Shown one piece after another: positions 1 through 9,916 of a stretch of 64,000 bases of DNA. Every line of letters starts with the position of its first letter. The stretch's first letter is position 1. The stretch comes from Fodinibius sp034521915 (lineage in GTDB: Bacteria; Bacteroidota; Rhodothermia; Balneolales; Balneolaceae): positions 1 through 64,000 of the forward strand of contig NZ_JAXHLU010000014.1 of assembly GCF_034521915.1 (NCBI RefSeq). The letters are read 5' to 3'. Both the position numbers and the translations under genes were made by a program. The notes under the pieces were generated by a model that was not told where the DNA came from, made no database searches, and saw only the letters and a program-made list of their open reading frames with translations.

Positions 1-435
1 AGCGAGGCGATACGCTTGAAGACCACCGGAGCATCGGCGCTGTTGGCCGTGCCGGCCACCATGTGCATGCCTGTTCCGGAGAAGTTGGAGTGCTTGGAGA
101 TCGGCACGCGCAAAAACTCCTTGTTGTCGTTGTCGGCCTGGCAAGATCACACCGGCGTCTTTCAGGGAGTTCACAATGCCGCGGGCGTCGATGCCGTTGG
201 CCTCATCATCCTCGATGAACTGCTTGGTGACCTCGAAGGAGAGGGCCAGGATGCGACGCTTCAGCTCACCGGGGAAAGGGTTCCCGACATAATTGTTACG
301 GGTGATCTTCCGGGTCGAGTTCGGAGGAAAGAAATTAAGGACCGCCCCGTTTTGTTCTACTTTCTGCGTATCAAAATAGGTTTTGATGCGGGCGCTGGCG
401 GGTACAATTGCTTTTTTGGTAATTTGGTTGCTCAT
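1..435 (-). pseudogene. candidate capsid-like structural protein, partial and frameshifted
   Basis: The reading frame starts at the ATG complementary to 433-435 (MSNQITKKAIVPASARIK) and runs off the left edge of the window. The first ~98 residues are in one frame. Near 138-143 the frame must shift by one base to continue as QADNDNKEFLRVPISKHS and on to the edge. The protein is beta-rich in appearance, has no signal peptide or membrane helix, and lies at the promoter-distal end of a virus-like operon, where major capsid genes often sit. No family is recognised from sequence alone, so a capsid role is inference from position and character. The single extra base could be decay or a sequence error. 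Confidence 0.45.
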
Positions 436-537
436 AGCTTGTGTTGTTAAAGAGATTTTAGTTGGGCCTTGCGGCCGTTTTGGCTTATTCCCGTAAGCAG
501 TCTCCGTTCAGTGAGAGCTATGAGTAAAAAGAGTGGG

Positions 538-1052
538 TTATACCTCCACGGTTTCCTCAATGATGTTTTCGATTTGAGAGACGTGGCCGGTCTGCTGGGG
601 AAGCGGGGCCGGAGTGACTACCGCCGCAGGCTCGTTGTCCCACAGGTATTCGCTTCCTTCCATCAGTCCCTGGAAGGCGTCCAGTCGGGCATGACGAACT
701 TGATGAGTTCCATCACGCCTTGCACGCCCAGTCCCATCGCGAGACCACGGAGGTGTTTGTTTTTGGTGAACATGGTAAAGACCATGCCTAAAGTGAGGGG
801 GAGGCCGACGCGGGCCGCTTGCTGGACAGTAGCCGAGCTTCCGCCAAGGATAGCGGGAACGGCCAGCCCATTAAGCTGCGCACCAATTGCCTGGCCGCCC
901 ACAATGTATCCGGCAGTGATAAGCTGTTGCTTAAATTCGCTTACCGCTTTTTCGGTTGTTAGTTGTTTTGCCATAGTTGCAGGTTTTGGGGTTGTTGGGT
1001 TTTCGATGATATCCAAGTGGGTTGGATTTTTTGCAAATATTCGTTGGGTCAT
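538..1052 (-). pseudogene. small hydrophobic virus-like protein, apparent frameshift
   Basis: Two overlapping frames make one plausible protein of ~170 residues. The first (from 1052, or from the internal ATG at 974 encoding MAKQLTTEKAVSEFK) has several glycine-rich hydrophobic stretches, likely two or three membrane segments. Near 680 a one-base slip joins it to a clear coding tail, AFQGLMEGSEYLWDNEPAAV, ending at the stop at 538-540. The tail is acidic and proline-rich and ends EETVEV. It lies between the capsid candidate and a coiled-coil gene in a packed minus-strand operon and could be a virion membrane protein. Function unknown. Confidence 0.45.
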
Positions 1053-1072
1053 AGGGTGGTGGGTTATGGGGA

Positions 1073-1943
1073 TCAGTTGAGAATACCGCGTCCGTCGATG
1101 TTCAGGTTGGTTATGATATACACGTCTCCATATTGGAAGATGGGGCGTTTCCCGTCGTCGAAGTAGTGATAGTACTGGTGGTTGTCGCCTTTCTCGTCGC
1201 CGGGGTAGATGACCTTGTCGCTGGCGTACATGATGCGCTCGGCGTGGCCGACCGAAACCAATTCGGCCCCGGTGGGTGGAAACAGTTCATAGTCGTAGTC
1301 ATCCGGCGGGAAATGGTGAAACTCCTCGTACATTCGGGTGGCTTCGTCGCTGTCAACCGCGCCTTTGAGCAGCTTCATGCGTTGGGTGGGGAAAGCGAAC
1401 AGCGTGGTTCCGTCCCCGTCTATGATCATGGCTAGCTTCTGTTCTTCCGGTTCAATGCGCTGCATGAAGCCCTTGGCATCGATAAACTCCAGCTCGCCTA
1501 CGGTTCCCGCATATACCAGGGGATCGCCAAATAAGGTTTTTAGCGGCCGTGGTAGGTTTTGTAGTTGTACATCATGGATGCTTTCAGAGCTATTTGGTCT
1601 GACTTCTTTAGCATCTCGATAAATACCGACTTCCCGAACGCGGACGGTTCCTTTTACGCCATAGGTGGGCGCGATGCGATTGAGCTCTTCGTAGAGCTCA
1701 GAGCGGTCGGAAAATTTGGTTTTTACGAGTTCGTTGACCACATCCTGGAGTTTGGTTACGGTGTCCTGGTTGGTTTTTAGGTTGGCCTGAGCTTGCTCTA
1801 ATTCTTTCCGCGTTTGCTCGTGGGTTACTCTCTAATTCCTTCAGGGTTTTCTTCGAGCGGTCCAGCTCGGCGGTGATCTGCTGGATGCGGGTTTCGGCGG
1901 ACTGTTGCCATCCTTTTTCGAGGGCAAGGAAGAGCTCGGCCAA
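1073..1943 (-). pseudogene. coiled-coil protein of the virus-like operon, frameshifted
   Basis: The N-terminal part (from 1943, MAELFLALEKGWQQSAETR) is a heptad-rich coiled coil. Around 1820-1836 the frame is broken by one surplus base in a run of C. Skipping it continues the coiled coil as HEQTRKELEQAQANLKTNQD and then into a globular ~220-residue C-terminal half that ends NLNIDGRGILN. The C-terminal half is rich in Tyr, Asp and Gly and has no recognised enzyme motif. A coiled-coil stalk with a globular head would suit a virion spike or receptor-binding protein, but that is speculative. Confidence 0.45.
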
Positions 1944-1944
1944 T

Positions 1945-2463
1945 TTATGCTTTGATGATCGGCAGCCAGCGCTGGGTTTTGTACATGCCCAGCCGCTGCT
2001 TTATTTGGTCGTAGGTGACCTCGACCCCGTCCGGGGTGGTCTTGCTTTTCTCGGCCTCCATGTCGATCTCGTAATGGGCGTAGAAATCAGACTCATTCGC
2101 AATAATGTTGCCTTTGTTGCCTGCCAGACTTCGCCCCGATTGGACGGGCTCGTCCATGGACCAACCGAATAATTCATTTAGCTGATCGCCCGCCATCTGC
2201 TTGATCGAGCTCCACTTAATCTTGTTATAGAAACTTCGGTTGGGCGCGTTCGGATCAGGGATGAGATTAAACAGCACCCGACCGTTGGCGTTGTTTTTGG
2301 GCACGTCGAGGGTGAGCTCGTGGCGGAACCGGGGGACGCGTTTGCCGTCCGGGGACAGGTTGTTTTCAATGGAACCGATCTCCCCGCTGTAGTCCAGCCA
2401 GCCGATGCGAATGAGTCCGTTCTCAAGGGCTTCGGACGCCCGAAGTAGGCAGCTCAGAATCAA
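1945..2463 (-). CDS. hypothetical protein of the virus-like operon
   Basis: A 172-residue soluble protein with no signal peptide or membrane helix. The 3' end of the preceding 1966-residue gene overlaps its 5' end by 41 bases, and its stop sits 2 bases before the next gene, so the genes are translationally coupled or an internal start is used. It contains the charged stretch SGRSLAGNKGNIIANESDFY and an acidic C-terminal half. I do not recognise the family. Its place directly after the methyltransferase-helicase suggests either a partner of that protein or the first of the structural genes. Confidence 0.5.
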   Translation of the reverse strand: MILSCLLRASEALENGLIRIGWLDYSGEIGSIENNLSPDGKRVPRFRHELTLDVPKNNANGRVLFNLIPDPNAPNRSFYNKIKWSSIKQMAGDQLNELFGWSMDEPVQSGRSLAGNKGNIIANESDFYAHYEIDMEAEKSKTTPDGVEVTYDQIKQRLGMYKTQRWLPIIKA

Positions 2464-5400
2464 TGAGGGTTTGTTCTCGCTGGATGGCGGATTCCATGCG
2501 CTCGGTTCGTTTGGTCACATCCCCGCTTGCCTGGGCCAGCGAAGATTCCAGGCGCTGGGTCTCACTGAGCAGCGATTCGATGCGGGCCTTTAGCACCTTG
2601 GTTTGGGCTTTGGACTGGAAAAACTCTTTGACCCGGGGGTCGGAGTTGGTGGCGGCGACCATCTGCTCGTATTCCAGGGACTCTCCGTCGGAGTCAGCGG
2701 AGGTTTCTCGGCCGTCCCCGAAAAAGAGCTCGTCAATCCAGCTTTGTTTCTTGCTGACCAGCTCCAGGCGGTACTGATCGAAAGAGTCTTTCATCAAGTA
2801 GAAATGAATATTGACTTTGCGGTGCTGGTTGCCCTGGCGGAGCCCGCGCCCGTTGCGCTGCTGGATCTGTGAGGGGGTGTAGGGCACGTCCATGTGATGC
2901 AGGTCAGTGGTCCATTTTTGCAGGTTCATGCCTTCAGCAATCGACTGGTTGCCGATCAGCACCCGGTACTTGCCCACGTTGAAATCATCCTGCACCTGTT
3001 TTTTAAGGGCTTCCTTATCGTCGGAAGAAGAGATGAAATAATCTTCTCCTTTAGCGCCAGTGCCAATAATAGAGCCGTTAATAATGGCAATTTGATCTTT
3101 CGGGATTCCAGCTCCCGCCAGCTCCTCTTTGATCAGCTGATGGTAGCTTCCGCCTTTTTGGCCTTCCACCGATATCCAGTCGCAGAAGATAATTTGGTTG
3201 CGGAAGGTGGGAGCCGTTGGATTCTCGCGGTCGCTATATAGCGCCTCGACAATCATAACAGCCCGGTCAAAGATTTCCTCTTTCTTGTCGCTTCCGTCGG
3301 AGTGTTTTTCGCGTTGCTTCTCGATTTTGTTTAGTAAGAATTGTTTGCCCACCGGCGCCTCGTGGAGGTCGCCTTCGGTGGCTTCGATCTCTCCGGCAAC
3401 TTCCTCAAAGTATCCCAGGGATTTGAGCTCCTTAATAAGTTTGTGGCGGGATTGGCCTTGGTAGGGGTTCGGGTTTTCTCTGGCAATTGGTCCTTTGGAA
3501 AAGAAATCTCCATAGATGCTTTCCGAGATACGTTCGGGGCCAGGATTTTCGCGGGTAGCGTAACTTTCCGCTACGTTTTGAGTCAGAGCCCCCAGCTTTA
3601 GGAATTTGCCGTCGACGCCCTTAAAACTGTTGTCATAGACGCGAAGGTCGGTCGCAATCTTGCTGCCGTCGCCGGTGATTACCAGGAAGTTGTCTTTGGT
3701 CTGGCACCCGCGCTGGCGCATGCAGTCGAGGATATTATCGGCCCGGAGGATAATATCATCAAAGAGCAGCTTGTGAATCTCGCTGGGCTCGATGACCTGC
3801 TGTTTGGTTTCGGCCTCGGGCCGCTTGAATTTTGGTTTGAGTGCTTGGGGATTGTCCTGGTTATCCGTAATGATTTCACCTGATTCGTCCCGAAGGTAGT
3901 CGGGATACTTCTCGTAGAACCCCACCAGCTGATCATAGCTTTTGATGTCCATGACTTCATCGATGATGGCCCGCATCTCCGGCAGGTTGTAATACCCGGC
4001 CACCACCCGCTCGGTTCGGTATTCGCCGTTGGTTTTTTTGACGATCTTCTCCTCCTCGCGGACGAACTGGTTGATGAAGTTGTCGAGGTTCGCAATCTGG
4101 TACTTCTCCAGCAGGTCCGGGGCGCACAGGTTGAGCATGTGCCATACCTCGACTGGGGAATTCACCACGGGTGTAGCGGTCAGGACAAACACGTTCTTGT
4201 AACCGACTTTTGAAAACAGCCACTTCGTTTTCTGGAGGGCATCTTCGGCTCGCTGAGACGGTTTGTTTGCCGCAATACCCAGCTTGGCGGCTTTGGCGCT
4301 GCCGAGGGCGTTTTTGTAGAAATGGGCCTCGTCAAAGAAGAGGGCGTCTACGCCGAGCTCATCAAAAAAGATATCCGTTTCCAGTCGCTGGGTGCTTGCT
4401 ACACTGCGGAGCTTGGCCTCCCACTCTTCTTTCATTTTCTCCAGGCGGGTGACCATCGACTTTTTGGCCGTGGAGCTGAGGGCATCGTCTTCTTCGATCA
4501 ACTCGTCAAAATTCTCGATCATTTGATCGAAGTATTCGACGCGCTCCGAATACATCTGCTGTTGCACGGCCGGGGAAAGGGGTAGACTCTTAAACGCATG
4601 GTCGGCGATAAAGATCGCGTCCCAGTGGTAGAGCTGGGCCATGGTCAGTTCCTTGTGGCGGTCGGGACCAGCCATTTTCATGTTGAGAATTTTGGCGTCC
4701 GGGAACAGCATCGAATATTCTTCGACCCATTTCTCCTGCACTTTCCCGGGCACCACAAACATCGGCTTGCGGCAGGCGCCCTGCTGGGCCAGCACCTGTG
4801 AGGTAATGATCGAGGCCAGCGTTTTCCCGGCGCCCACATCGTGGCAGTTAGCGCCCCGTCCGTTCCAGACTAACTTTTCAGCAACTGCGCGGTTGTGCTT
4901 ATATACCGCAAAGTCCTTTACCCCGTAAAAGGTATCCGACATGCCGCGCACGCGGAGCGTATTGCCGTCAAACTGCGGGTTGATATGAGCGTTATACTCG
5001 TGGTTATACGCCTCTTCGATGAGCTCGCGCATTTCGGTGGACGCTTTGGTGCGCACCCAGTGGTTGAATTTTTGAGGCACCCGCGTTAGCATCTGGTCGT
5101 TATGGGTCCGCTGCTTGGCGCGGGATCGCTCGATCAGGGCGGTAAGGCCTTTCTGCTCGGCGTGTTTCAGGGTCATATTTGGGAGGACGTTGTCGTCCTC
5201 ATCGTAGAAGACCAGCGGGAAGCTGGAGTCCTGGATATAATTATTAATAATCTTGCTGAAGGGCGTCTGTCCCCATCCCTGGTTCCAGTCATCTTGGGTT
5301 TCTTCTCCATTTTTAATGTACCGGCCGCCTTTGCGGAGTTTCATGTAGAAGCGATTGCCCAGCTCGGCTTTGTCCTTGACGAGTCCGATATGCACGTCCC

Positions 5401-8323
5401 GGTAGCCGAGCTCATCAGTAATCCACTGGACAAGCACTTTCGTGGGCAGATAGGTAAAAATATGGCGGGGATCCACGGTGATGCTGTAGGCGTCAATCCA
5501 TTCGGGAAGGACCGCCTTGAGCGCCTGGATATTCTTTTCCAGCTGGTTGTCTTCGGCCAGCTCCAGCTTCTGGCGAACGTTGCCGGCCAGGTACTGGTAG
5601 CGAAACTCGTAGTTGGCTGACTCGGGGTTATAGAAGAAGTCCGGGTGCCCGGCGATCGCTTTGGTGAGCTCGCCCCGACTGGCCGTCCCCCCTTTGTAGG
5701 TAGACTGGTAGAAATCCAGCGTAAGGTCTTCGCCAATAGAGCGGCCGTACATAGCGATTTCGGCCAGGTCATCGGAGTCCGATACCGCCGGCACGTAATT
5801 GTCGTTGAACATCGAGTCGGCATCAATGATATCGGCGTAGACCAGCTCCGCGCTGATCGGGTCACGTTTCACAAAGGTCGTGAGTTTATACAGGCGGTTG
5901 TCATAGCGAAATACCGCGCGGATATCCTCGTCTTCATCGGGAATGCCGTAGGTGTCGATATGGGCCCGGAGCAGCTCCTTGAATTCCTCGCGGAGCGGCT
6001 CTTTTTGCCCGCTGTCTTGGGCTAGCGCGGTCACGAAATCATCATAGGTGTCGAGCATCCGGCAGGCCGAGGCTATTTTCTCTCGCAATCCTTCGCTCGC
6101 TTTGTCCTTGCTTCCTACAGCAAGAGGCTTAAAATAGTGTCGCTGTTTTTCATAGAAATTGTCTTCGTGGAAGATGATGTTCCCAGCATGATAATCCCGG
6201 GTAGTATTTAGTCGCACTCCTTCATCGGGGATCCGGTAGAACGGCGGCCGGTTTGGAAGTGGATAGGGGAACCCCAGATTATCTTCCAGCACGCGGGTAA
6301 TCATCGCTTGGTCCACTTGGCCTTTTACGCCCATGCGCGTCAGAAACTGCATGTCGTGGCCCTGAATATGCTCCCCTAATACCTGCTCGGGATACTTTTG
6401 GAAGTAGGGATTGTAGTAGGCGCTGTATGATTCATCGTTATACTCGGTTGTTGAAACAGCCATGTCCTCATAGGCAAACAGCCGGTTGAGCTCGTTACTG
6501 GCGTCCGGATGGGTTTCTCCGTCAACATCGGGGTACTTCTGAAACAAAATAAGATCGGTCGTGACCAGCGTATCGGCATTGTCTTTAAAGGCGGTCGAGG
6601 GCAGCCGGTAGGCGCCCACAAATCGGGCTCGCTGGACCATGGCCTGCCGGATGGCCGGATCCTTTTTGTCCATGGTGCCCACCGAGGTGATGACGGCCAT
6701 AAAGCCGCCCGGCTGGAGGGCGTCCAGGGATTTCAGGATAAAGTAGTCATGGATACGTGGATTCAGGTGGGCCAGCGGGTCGCGCTGGGTGTGAATTTTA
6801 ATATCTCCAAAGGGGACGTTGCCCACTGCGCCGGTAAGATTATATAGCGATAGGTCGGTCTGAGCAAAGTTTTCGTGTTTAACTAACTGGTTGGGATAAA
6901 GCAATCTTGCAATGCGGGAGCTTACCGCAGATCGCTCAACCATCAGCATGCGGTAGTTATCGTGATTCGGAAGGAAACCCGCAAAATTGCCTACGCCTGC
7001 CCCGGGCTCTAAAATGTTGCCCGCTTTCACGCCCATGGCCTGGAGTTTGTCCCAGATGAGCCCGACCAGCTGGTAGGAAGTGTAGTGCTCGTTGAGCAGG
7101 CCGCGTTCGGTCCCGGTGCGATCTTCACCGTACCCAAGTCCGCCTGCTCCGGTATATTGGCGAAGGGTGTCCAGGTCAGATTCGGTAATCGCTCGATCTT
7201 CTTTTTCGAGGACCGCCAGGGCCGCTTCATTGGCCCGGCGACGCTCGGATTTTGAGAGTTTGATCGGAGCAAAATTTGTAAGCTGGAGGCCGGAAAAATC
7301 GCTTCCATATTCGGCTTCTCCCGCGCGATCTCTGGGCTGTTGGTATGATCGGTCGTCTTCTTTTTCAGGGGTTTGGGCTTTCTGTTGGGCCGCCGAGAAA
7401 ATCTGGTCAAAATCGACGCCGATAATCTCCCCGTGCCCCCGAAATAGTTCCACAGCCTCATCGCGATGCTGCTGGGGAAACCGGTCGAGCGAAAAGGCCA
7501 GGGCCAGTTTCTTTACTGCCAGAGTGAAGGACTCTTGAAGTTCCTGAAGCTCGCTGGAAGGATTAGTGCGGGTAGTCAATTTGTTCGTTAGTTTCGTTGG
7601 ATCTTCAAGAAGAGCATCTATTTTGTTAATAGCTTCCTTGTTTCCCTGGTCGGCTTGCCAGGCCAGATCGGTCAGCTGTTGCATTCGGTGGGTGTTCAGC
7701 GCGCCAGTTTTATACGGCTCGTGGGCTACTTGGGCGATTTGGGCCATCCGCGCGGTTTTCACCTGCACTTCGACGGGAATATCCCCGGCTGGACCCCCCA
7801 TTACAATAAAGTGGTGTGCCCGGTAGCCGCCTACCGGCTGGGCGTATTTGTCCTCATGTTCAAAGATGGTTCCAATTGCACCTGACGAGATCTGCCGGGC
7901 CACCTGATCCAGTTCGGCTTGTCCAGCCAACACGATCATACACCCGGCCATATCGGTCAGACCTTGGGTATAAAGTTCGTTTGTATCAGCCTGCTTAATA
8001 TCGGTTTTAATGCGTTTGCGACGGAGTTTATTGATGACCGAGTAGGGAGATTTCACGCGTCCCTTAACCGTGGCATCCGGTTGCAGGGCTTGGAGCTTCG
8101 CGATTACCTCATCGAGGGCTTGCTGGTAATCACCGCGCAGATCTATTAGTTGCTTGATTTCTTCGGTGAGTTTAACCTCTTCAACAGTTTCGGTGTCCCC
8201 GGCCCGCTGTGGGTTGGGATCGTCGGCGTTGGGGATGCCGTCCCCGTCAAAATCTCCAAAAATCCCGGGGTAATCATCAGTCGTAATATCTTCAAAAGGG
8301 GTAACAGTCGGATTGTCTCGCAT
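2423..8323 (-). CDS. polyvalent protein: RelA/SpoT-like domain + adenine DNA methyltransferase + SF2 helicase
   Basis: An intact 1966-residue protein. Near the N-terminus is a calcium-loop-like DGDGIPNADDPNP. At about residues 95-230 lies a RelA/SpoT nucleotidyltransferase-like domain (GRVKSPYSVINKLRRK, DMAGCMIV, GYRAHHF, EVQVKT). At about 380-650 is an N6-adenine methyltransferase with motif I LEPGAGVGNFAGF and motif IV NVPFGD. The C-terminal half is an SNF2/SF2 helicase: Walker A DVGAGKTLAS, DEAH box in FFDEAHFYKN, and motif VI QQRNGRGLRQGN. This matches the polyvalent proteins of phages and conjugative elements, which are thought to enter or act early and counter host defence. Methylation and unwinding of element DNA are the likely jobs. 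Whether the RelA/SpoT-like domain makes a nucleotide alarmone is unknown. Confidence 0.85.
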   Translation of the reverse strand: MRDNPTVTPFEDITTDDYPGIFGDFDGDGIPNADDPNPQRAGDTETVEEVKLTEEIKQLIDLRGDYQQALDEVIAKLQALQPDATVKGRVKSPYSVINKLRRKRIKTDIKQADTNELYTQGLTDMAGCMIVLAGQAELDQVARQISSGAIGTIFEHEDKYAQPVGGYRAHHFIVMGGPAGDIPVEVQVKTARMAQIAQVAHEPYKTGALNTHRMQQLTDLAWQADQGNKEAINKIDALLEDPTKLTNKLTTRTNPSSELQELQESFTLAVKKLALAFSLDRFPQQHRDEAVELFRGHGEIIGVDFDQIFSAAQQKAQTPEKEDDRSYQQPRDRAGEAEYGSDFSGLQLTNFAPIKLSKSERRRANEAALAVLEKEDRAITESDLDTLRQYTGAGGLGYGEDRTGTERGLLNEHYTSYQLVGLIWDKLQAMGVKAGNILEPGAGVGNFAGFLPNHDNYRMLMVERSAVSSRIARLLYPNQLVKHENFAQTDLSLYNLTGAVGNVPFGDIKIHTQRDPLAHLNPRIHDYFILKSLDALQPGGFMAVITSVGTMDKKDPAIRQAMVQRARFVGAYRLPSTAFKDNADTLVTTDLILFQKYPDVDGETHPDASNELNRLFAYEDMAVSTTEYNDESYSAYYNPYFQKYPEQVLGEHIQGHDMQFLTRMGVKGQVDQAMITRVLEDNLGFPYPLPNRPPFYRIPDEGVRLNTTRDYHAGNIIFHEDNFYEKQRHYFKPLAVGSKDKASEGLREKIASACRMLDTYDDFVTALAQDSGQKEPLREEFKELLRAHIDTYGIPDEDEDIRAVFRYDNRLYKLTTFVKRDPISAELVYADIIDADSMFNDNYVPAVSDSDDLAEIAMYGRSIGEDLTLDFYQSTYKGGTASRGELTKAIAGHPDFFYNPESANYEFRYQYLAGNVRQKLELAEDNQLEKNIQALKAVLPEWIDAYSITVDPRHIFTYLPTKVLVQWITDELGYRDVHIGLVKDKAELGNRFYMKLRKGGRYIKNGEETQDDWNQGWGQTPFSKIINNYIQDSSFPLVFYDEDDNVLPNMTLKHAEQKGLTALIERSRAKQRTHNDQMLTRVPQKFNHWVRTKASTEMRELIEEAYNHEYNAHINPQFDGNTLRVRGMSDTFYGVKDFAVYKHNRAVAEKLVWNGRGANCHDVGAGKTLASIITSQVLAQQGACRKPMFVVPGKVQEKWVEEYSMLFPDAKILNMKMAGPDRHKELTMAQLYHWDAIFIADHAFKSLPLSPAVQQQMYSERVEYFDQMIENFDELIEEDDALSSTAKKSMVTRLEKMKEEWEAKLRSVASTQRLETDIFFDELGVDALFFDEAHFYKNALGSAKAAKLGIAANKPSQRAEDALQKTKWLFSKVGYKNVFVLTATPVVNSPVEVWHMLNLCAPDLLEKYQIANLDNFINQFVREEEKIVKKTNGEYRTERVVAGYYNLPEMRAIIDEVMDIKSYDQLVGFYEKYPDYLRDESGEIITDNQDNPQALKPKFKRPEAETKQQVIEPSEIHKLLFDDIILRADNILDCMRQRGCQTKDNFLVITGDGSKIATDLRVYDNSFKGVDGKFLKLGALTQNVAESYATRENPGPERISESIYGDFFSKGPIARENPNPYQGQSRHKLIKELKSLGYFEEVAGEIEATEGDLHEAPVGKQFLLNKIEKQREKHSDGSDKKEEIFDRAVMIVEALYSDRENPTAPTFRNQIIFCDWISVEGQKGGSYHQLIKEELAGAGIPKDQIAIINGSIIGTGAKGEDYFISSSDDKEALKKQVQDDFNVGKYRVLIGNQSIAEGMNLQKWTTDLHHMDVPYTPSQIQQRNGRGLRQGNQHRKVNIHFYLMKDSFDQYRLELVSKKQSWIDELFFGDGRETSADSDGESLEYEQMVAATNSDPRVKEFFQSKAQTKVLKARIESLLSETQRLESSLAQASGDVTKRTERMESAIQREQTLIDSELPTSGVRSP

Positions 8324-8327
8324 AGGG

Positions 8328-9587
8328 TTAGCCCAGTATTTTGGTTAAAAAGGCATCCAGTTTAGCCTGACTTTCTTTGGCGGCTTCGAGGTCTACCGGT
8401 GGCCGGGTTTCTTCGTCAGATTGAATATTCTTCTTTGCCGGTTTTTCTTTAGTAGTCGTTTTCTTGGATTGCTTAACAGGAGTGGGTTTGTTTTTGGTAG
8501 TTGCTTTCTTTTTCGGCTTTGGCGCAGGTGAATCACCTGCAGTAGACTGCTTTTCCTTTTTAGCAAGCGCTCGTTCCTGTCGCTTGTATTCTTTGGCTCC
8601 CAGCACCACTTTGGCGTGATCTTGCTTGTAGATGCGGATTTCCAGGTCGCCGTACTTCTTCACCAGTTTTTTCCAGCACGCTTTCAGCCCGCCTTCTTTT
8701 CCTTCCGTGCAGGCTTGGTACTGGAGGTGGCCGTCCAGCAGCAGATCCATGATATATCGCTTTTTGGGGTAGTCGGCCGTATAGCGGATGGACAGGTGGG
8801 CGTTTTCAGATTCCCCGGAATGCTTGGGGGCGTAACACGGCATCTTGCTGCCAAACATGGAATTAATGCGTTTCCAGGAGCGGATTTTGTGGAGTTTGTC
8901 GAGCTCCTTTAGGGTAATCTTAAACGGCGTATCCACAGGGTTTTCGCGGTTGCCCTCGGAGTTATCTTCTGCTGATGGTTTGGTGGGTACCTGTCGATCA
9001 TCCGCTGTAAACGGTACGGCAATGGACGTAAGCTCTCGGTACCGGTTTTTCTCGGTTTCGGCCCCGCCTTCTTTGGTGACCTTGATCTCGATATCACACT
9101 CGTGGGCGATGCTGGTATTTCCTTTGTACTGCCCGTCTTTGGTGGCATGGGAGACCATCACAAACATGATCCCGTTTTCGCGGCACCACTGGGCCAGCTC
9201 CACGGTTTCCTTCGCGTTGGCATCAATTACCGAAATGGAATCTAGGATGCAGGCGAAGGACTGATTCTTAAGTAGCACTTCTTTGAGGGACTGAATAGAT
9301 TTCCACTTGGTAAAATGGAGGTTCTGGTGGGTGGCTCCGAGTCGCTTGACGCGGTCGACCAGGGTTTTACCAAAATGCTCTTCGGCGGGGATATATTCGA
9401 TGCGGCCGTGGGCGGCCAGCGCGTCAGCCAGTCCCAGGCTCATCGTGGATTTACCGGCTCCTTTTTCGCCCCAGATAAAAACGACGGCATTTTTCTCGGG
9501 TTCGCCCAGAAGCTTTCCATAGGGTTGGGTAATTTTAATGCCTTTGATGTTAAGTTTTGCAAGCTGCTGGGCAGTCATTGATTCCAT
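8328..9587 (-). CDS. RecA/RadA-like P-loop ATPase
   Basis: About 419 residues from the ATG at 9587 (MESMTAQQLAKLN), two bases past the stop of the upstream gene; an in-frame ATG at 9623 would give 431. The N-terminal half is a RecA-fold ATPase: Walker A WGEKGAGKSTM, Walker B region ACILDSISVIDA, and FVMVSHATKDGQYKGNTSIA, which resembles the RadA/DnaB-like loop region. The C-terminal ~120 residues are Lys/Ser/Thr-rich and low-complexity, with many KK and PKPKKK stretches, likely a DNA-binding tail. Viruses use such proteins for recombination, replication or packaging. It precedes the helicase-methyltransferase by 4 bases, so the two are probably expressed together. Confidence 0.75.
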   Translation of the reverse strand: MESMTAQQLAKLNIKGIKITQPYGKLLGEPEKNAVVFIWGEKGAGKSTMSLGLADALAAHGRIEYIPAEEHFGKTLVDRVKRLGATHQNLHFTKWKSIQSLKEVLLKNQSFACILDSISVIDANAKETVELAQWCRENGIMFVMVSHATKDGQYKGNTSIAHECDIEIKVTKEGGAETEKNRYRELTSIAVPFTADDRQVPTKPSAEDNSEGNRENPVDTPFKITLKELDKLHKIRSWKRINSMFGSKMPCYAPKHSGESENAHLSIRYTADYPKKRYIMDLLLDGHLQYQACTEGKEGGLKACWKKLVKKYGDLEIRIYKQDHAKVVLGAKEYKRQERALAKKEKQSTAGDSPAPKPKKKATTKNKPTPVKQSKKTTTKEKPAKKNIQSDEETRPPVDLEAAKESQAKLDAFLTKILG

Positions 9588-9588
9588 A

Positions 9589-9913
9589 TTAGCCTTGTTT
9601 AGTTCGTTTAATTGCGATTCCAATTCCTATGATAGCGATGGTCCCTATGGCAATGAGAGCTGTTTTCGGGAAGGAGCTATTTCGGGTTACTTGGAGAGAT
9701 TGTGGGTTTATTCCAAGCTTACTGATTAGCATCTGATCAGCTGTTCCACTTGGTTGTAGTCCTAATTTTTGCTGGGCTTGTTTGACCGCCTGTTGGGTTT
9801 CCGGGCCGAAGATGCCATCGACGCCATATTTGGGGAGGGCAATTCCCATAGCCTTTAAGTGCCGATTGCAGGTGCATAACCTGGGGACCTTTGTCGCCTA
9901 TGTTGAGTGTCAT
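9589..9913 (-). pseudogene. peptidoglycan-binding (PG_binding_1) membrane-anchored protein, frameshifted
   Basis: Translation from the ATG at 9911-9913 gives MTLNIGDKGPQVMHLQSALK. After removal of one extra G near 9856 it continues AMGIALPKYGVDGIFGPETQ and AVKQAQQKLGLQPSG. This is the classic PG_binding_1 pattern (G..GP.V..LQ..L, DG.FG..T..AV). A single membrane helix follows near the C-terminus (TALIAIGTIAIIGIGIAI) with a short basic tail. Such a protein could hold or guide a virion or lysis factor at the murein layer. Without the frame correction only the C-terminal 86 residues (from 9849) are open. The indel lies in a GG doublet and could be a sequence error. Confidence 0.65.
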
Positions 9914-9916
9914 TAA

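Noticed and set aside
16..450. Plus-strand reading frame of 144 codons at the left edge
   Set aside because: The opposite strand gives a far better protein (with one frame correction) and all neighbours are minus-strand; the plus frame is a shadow.
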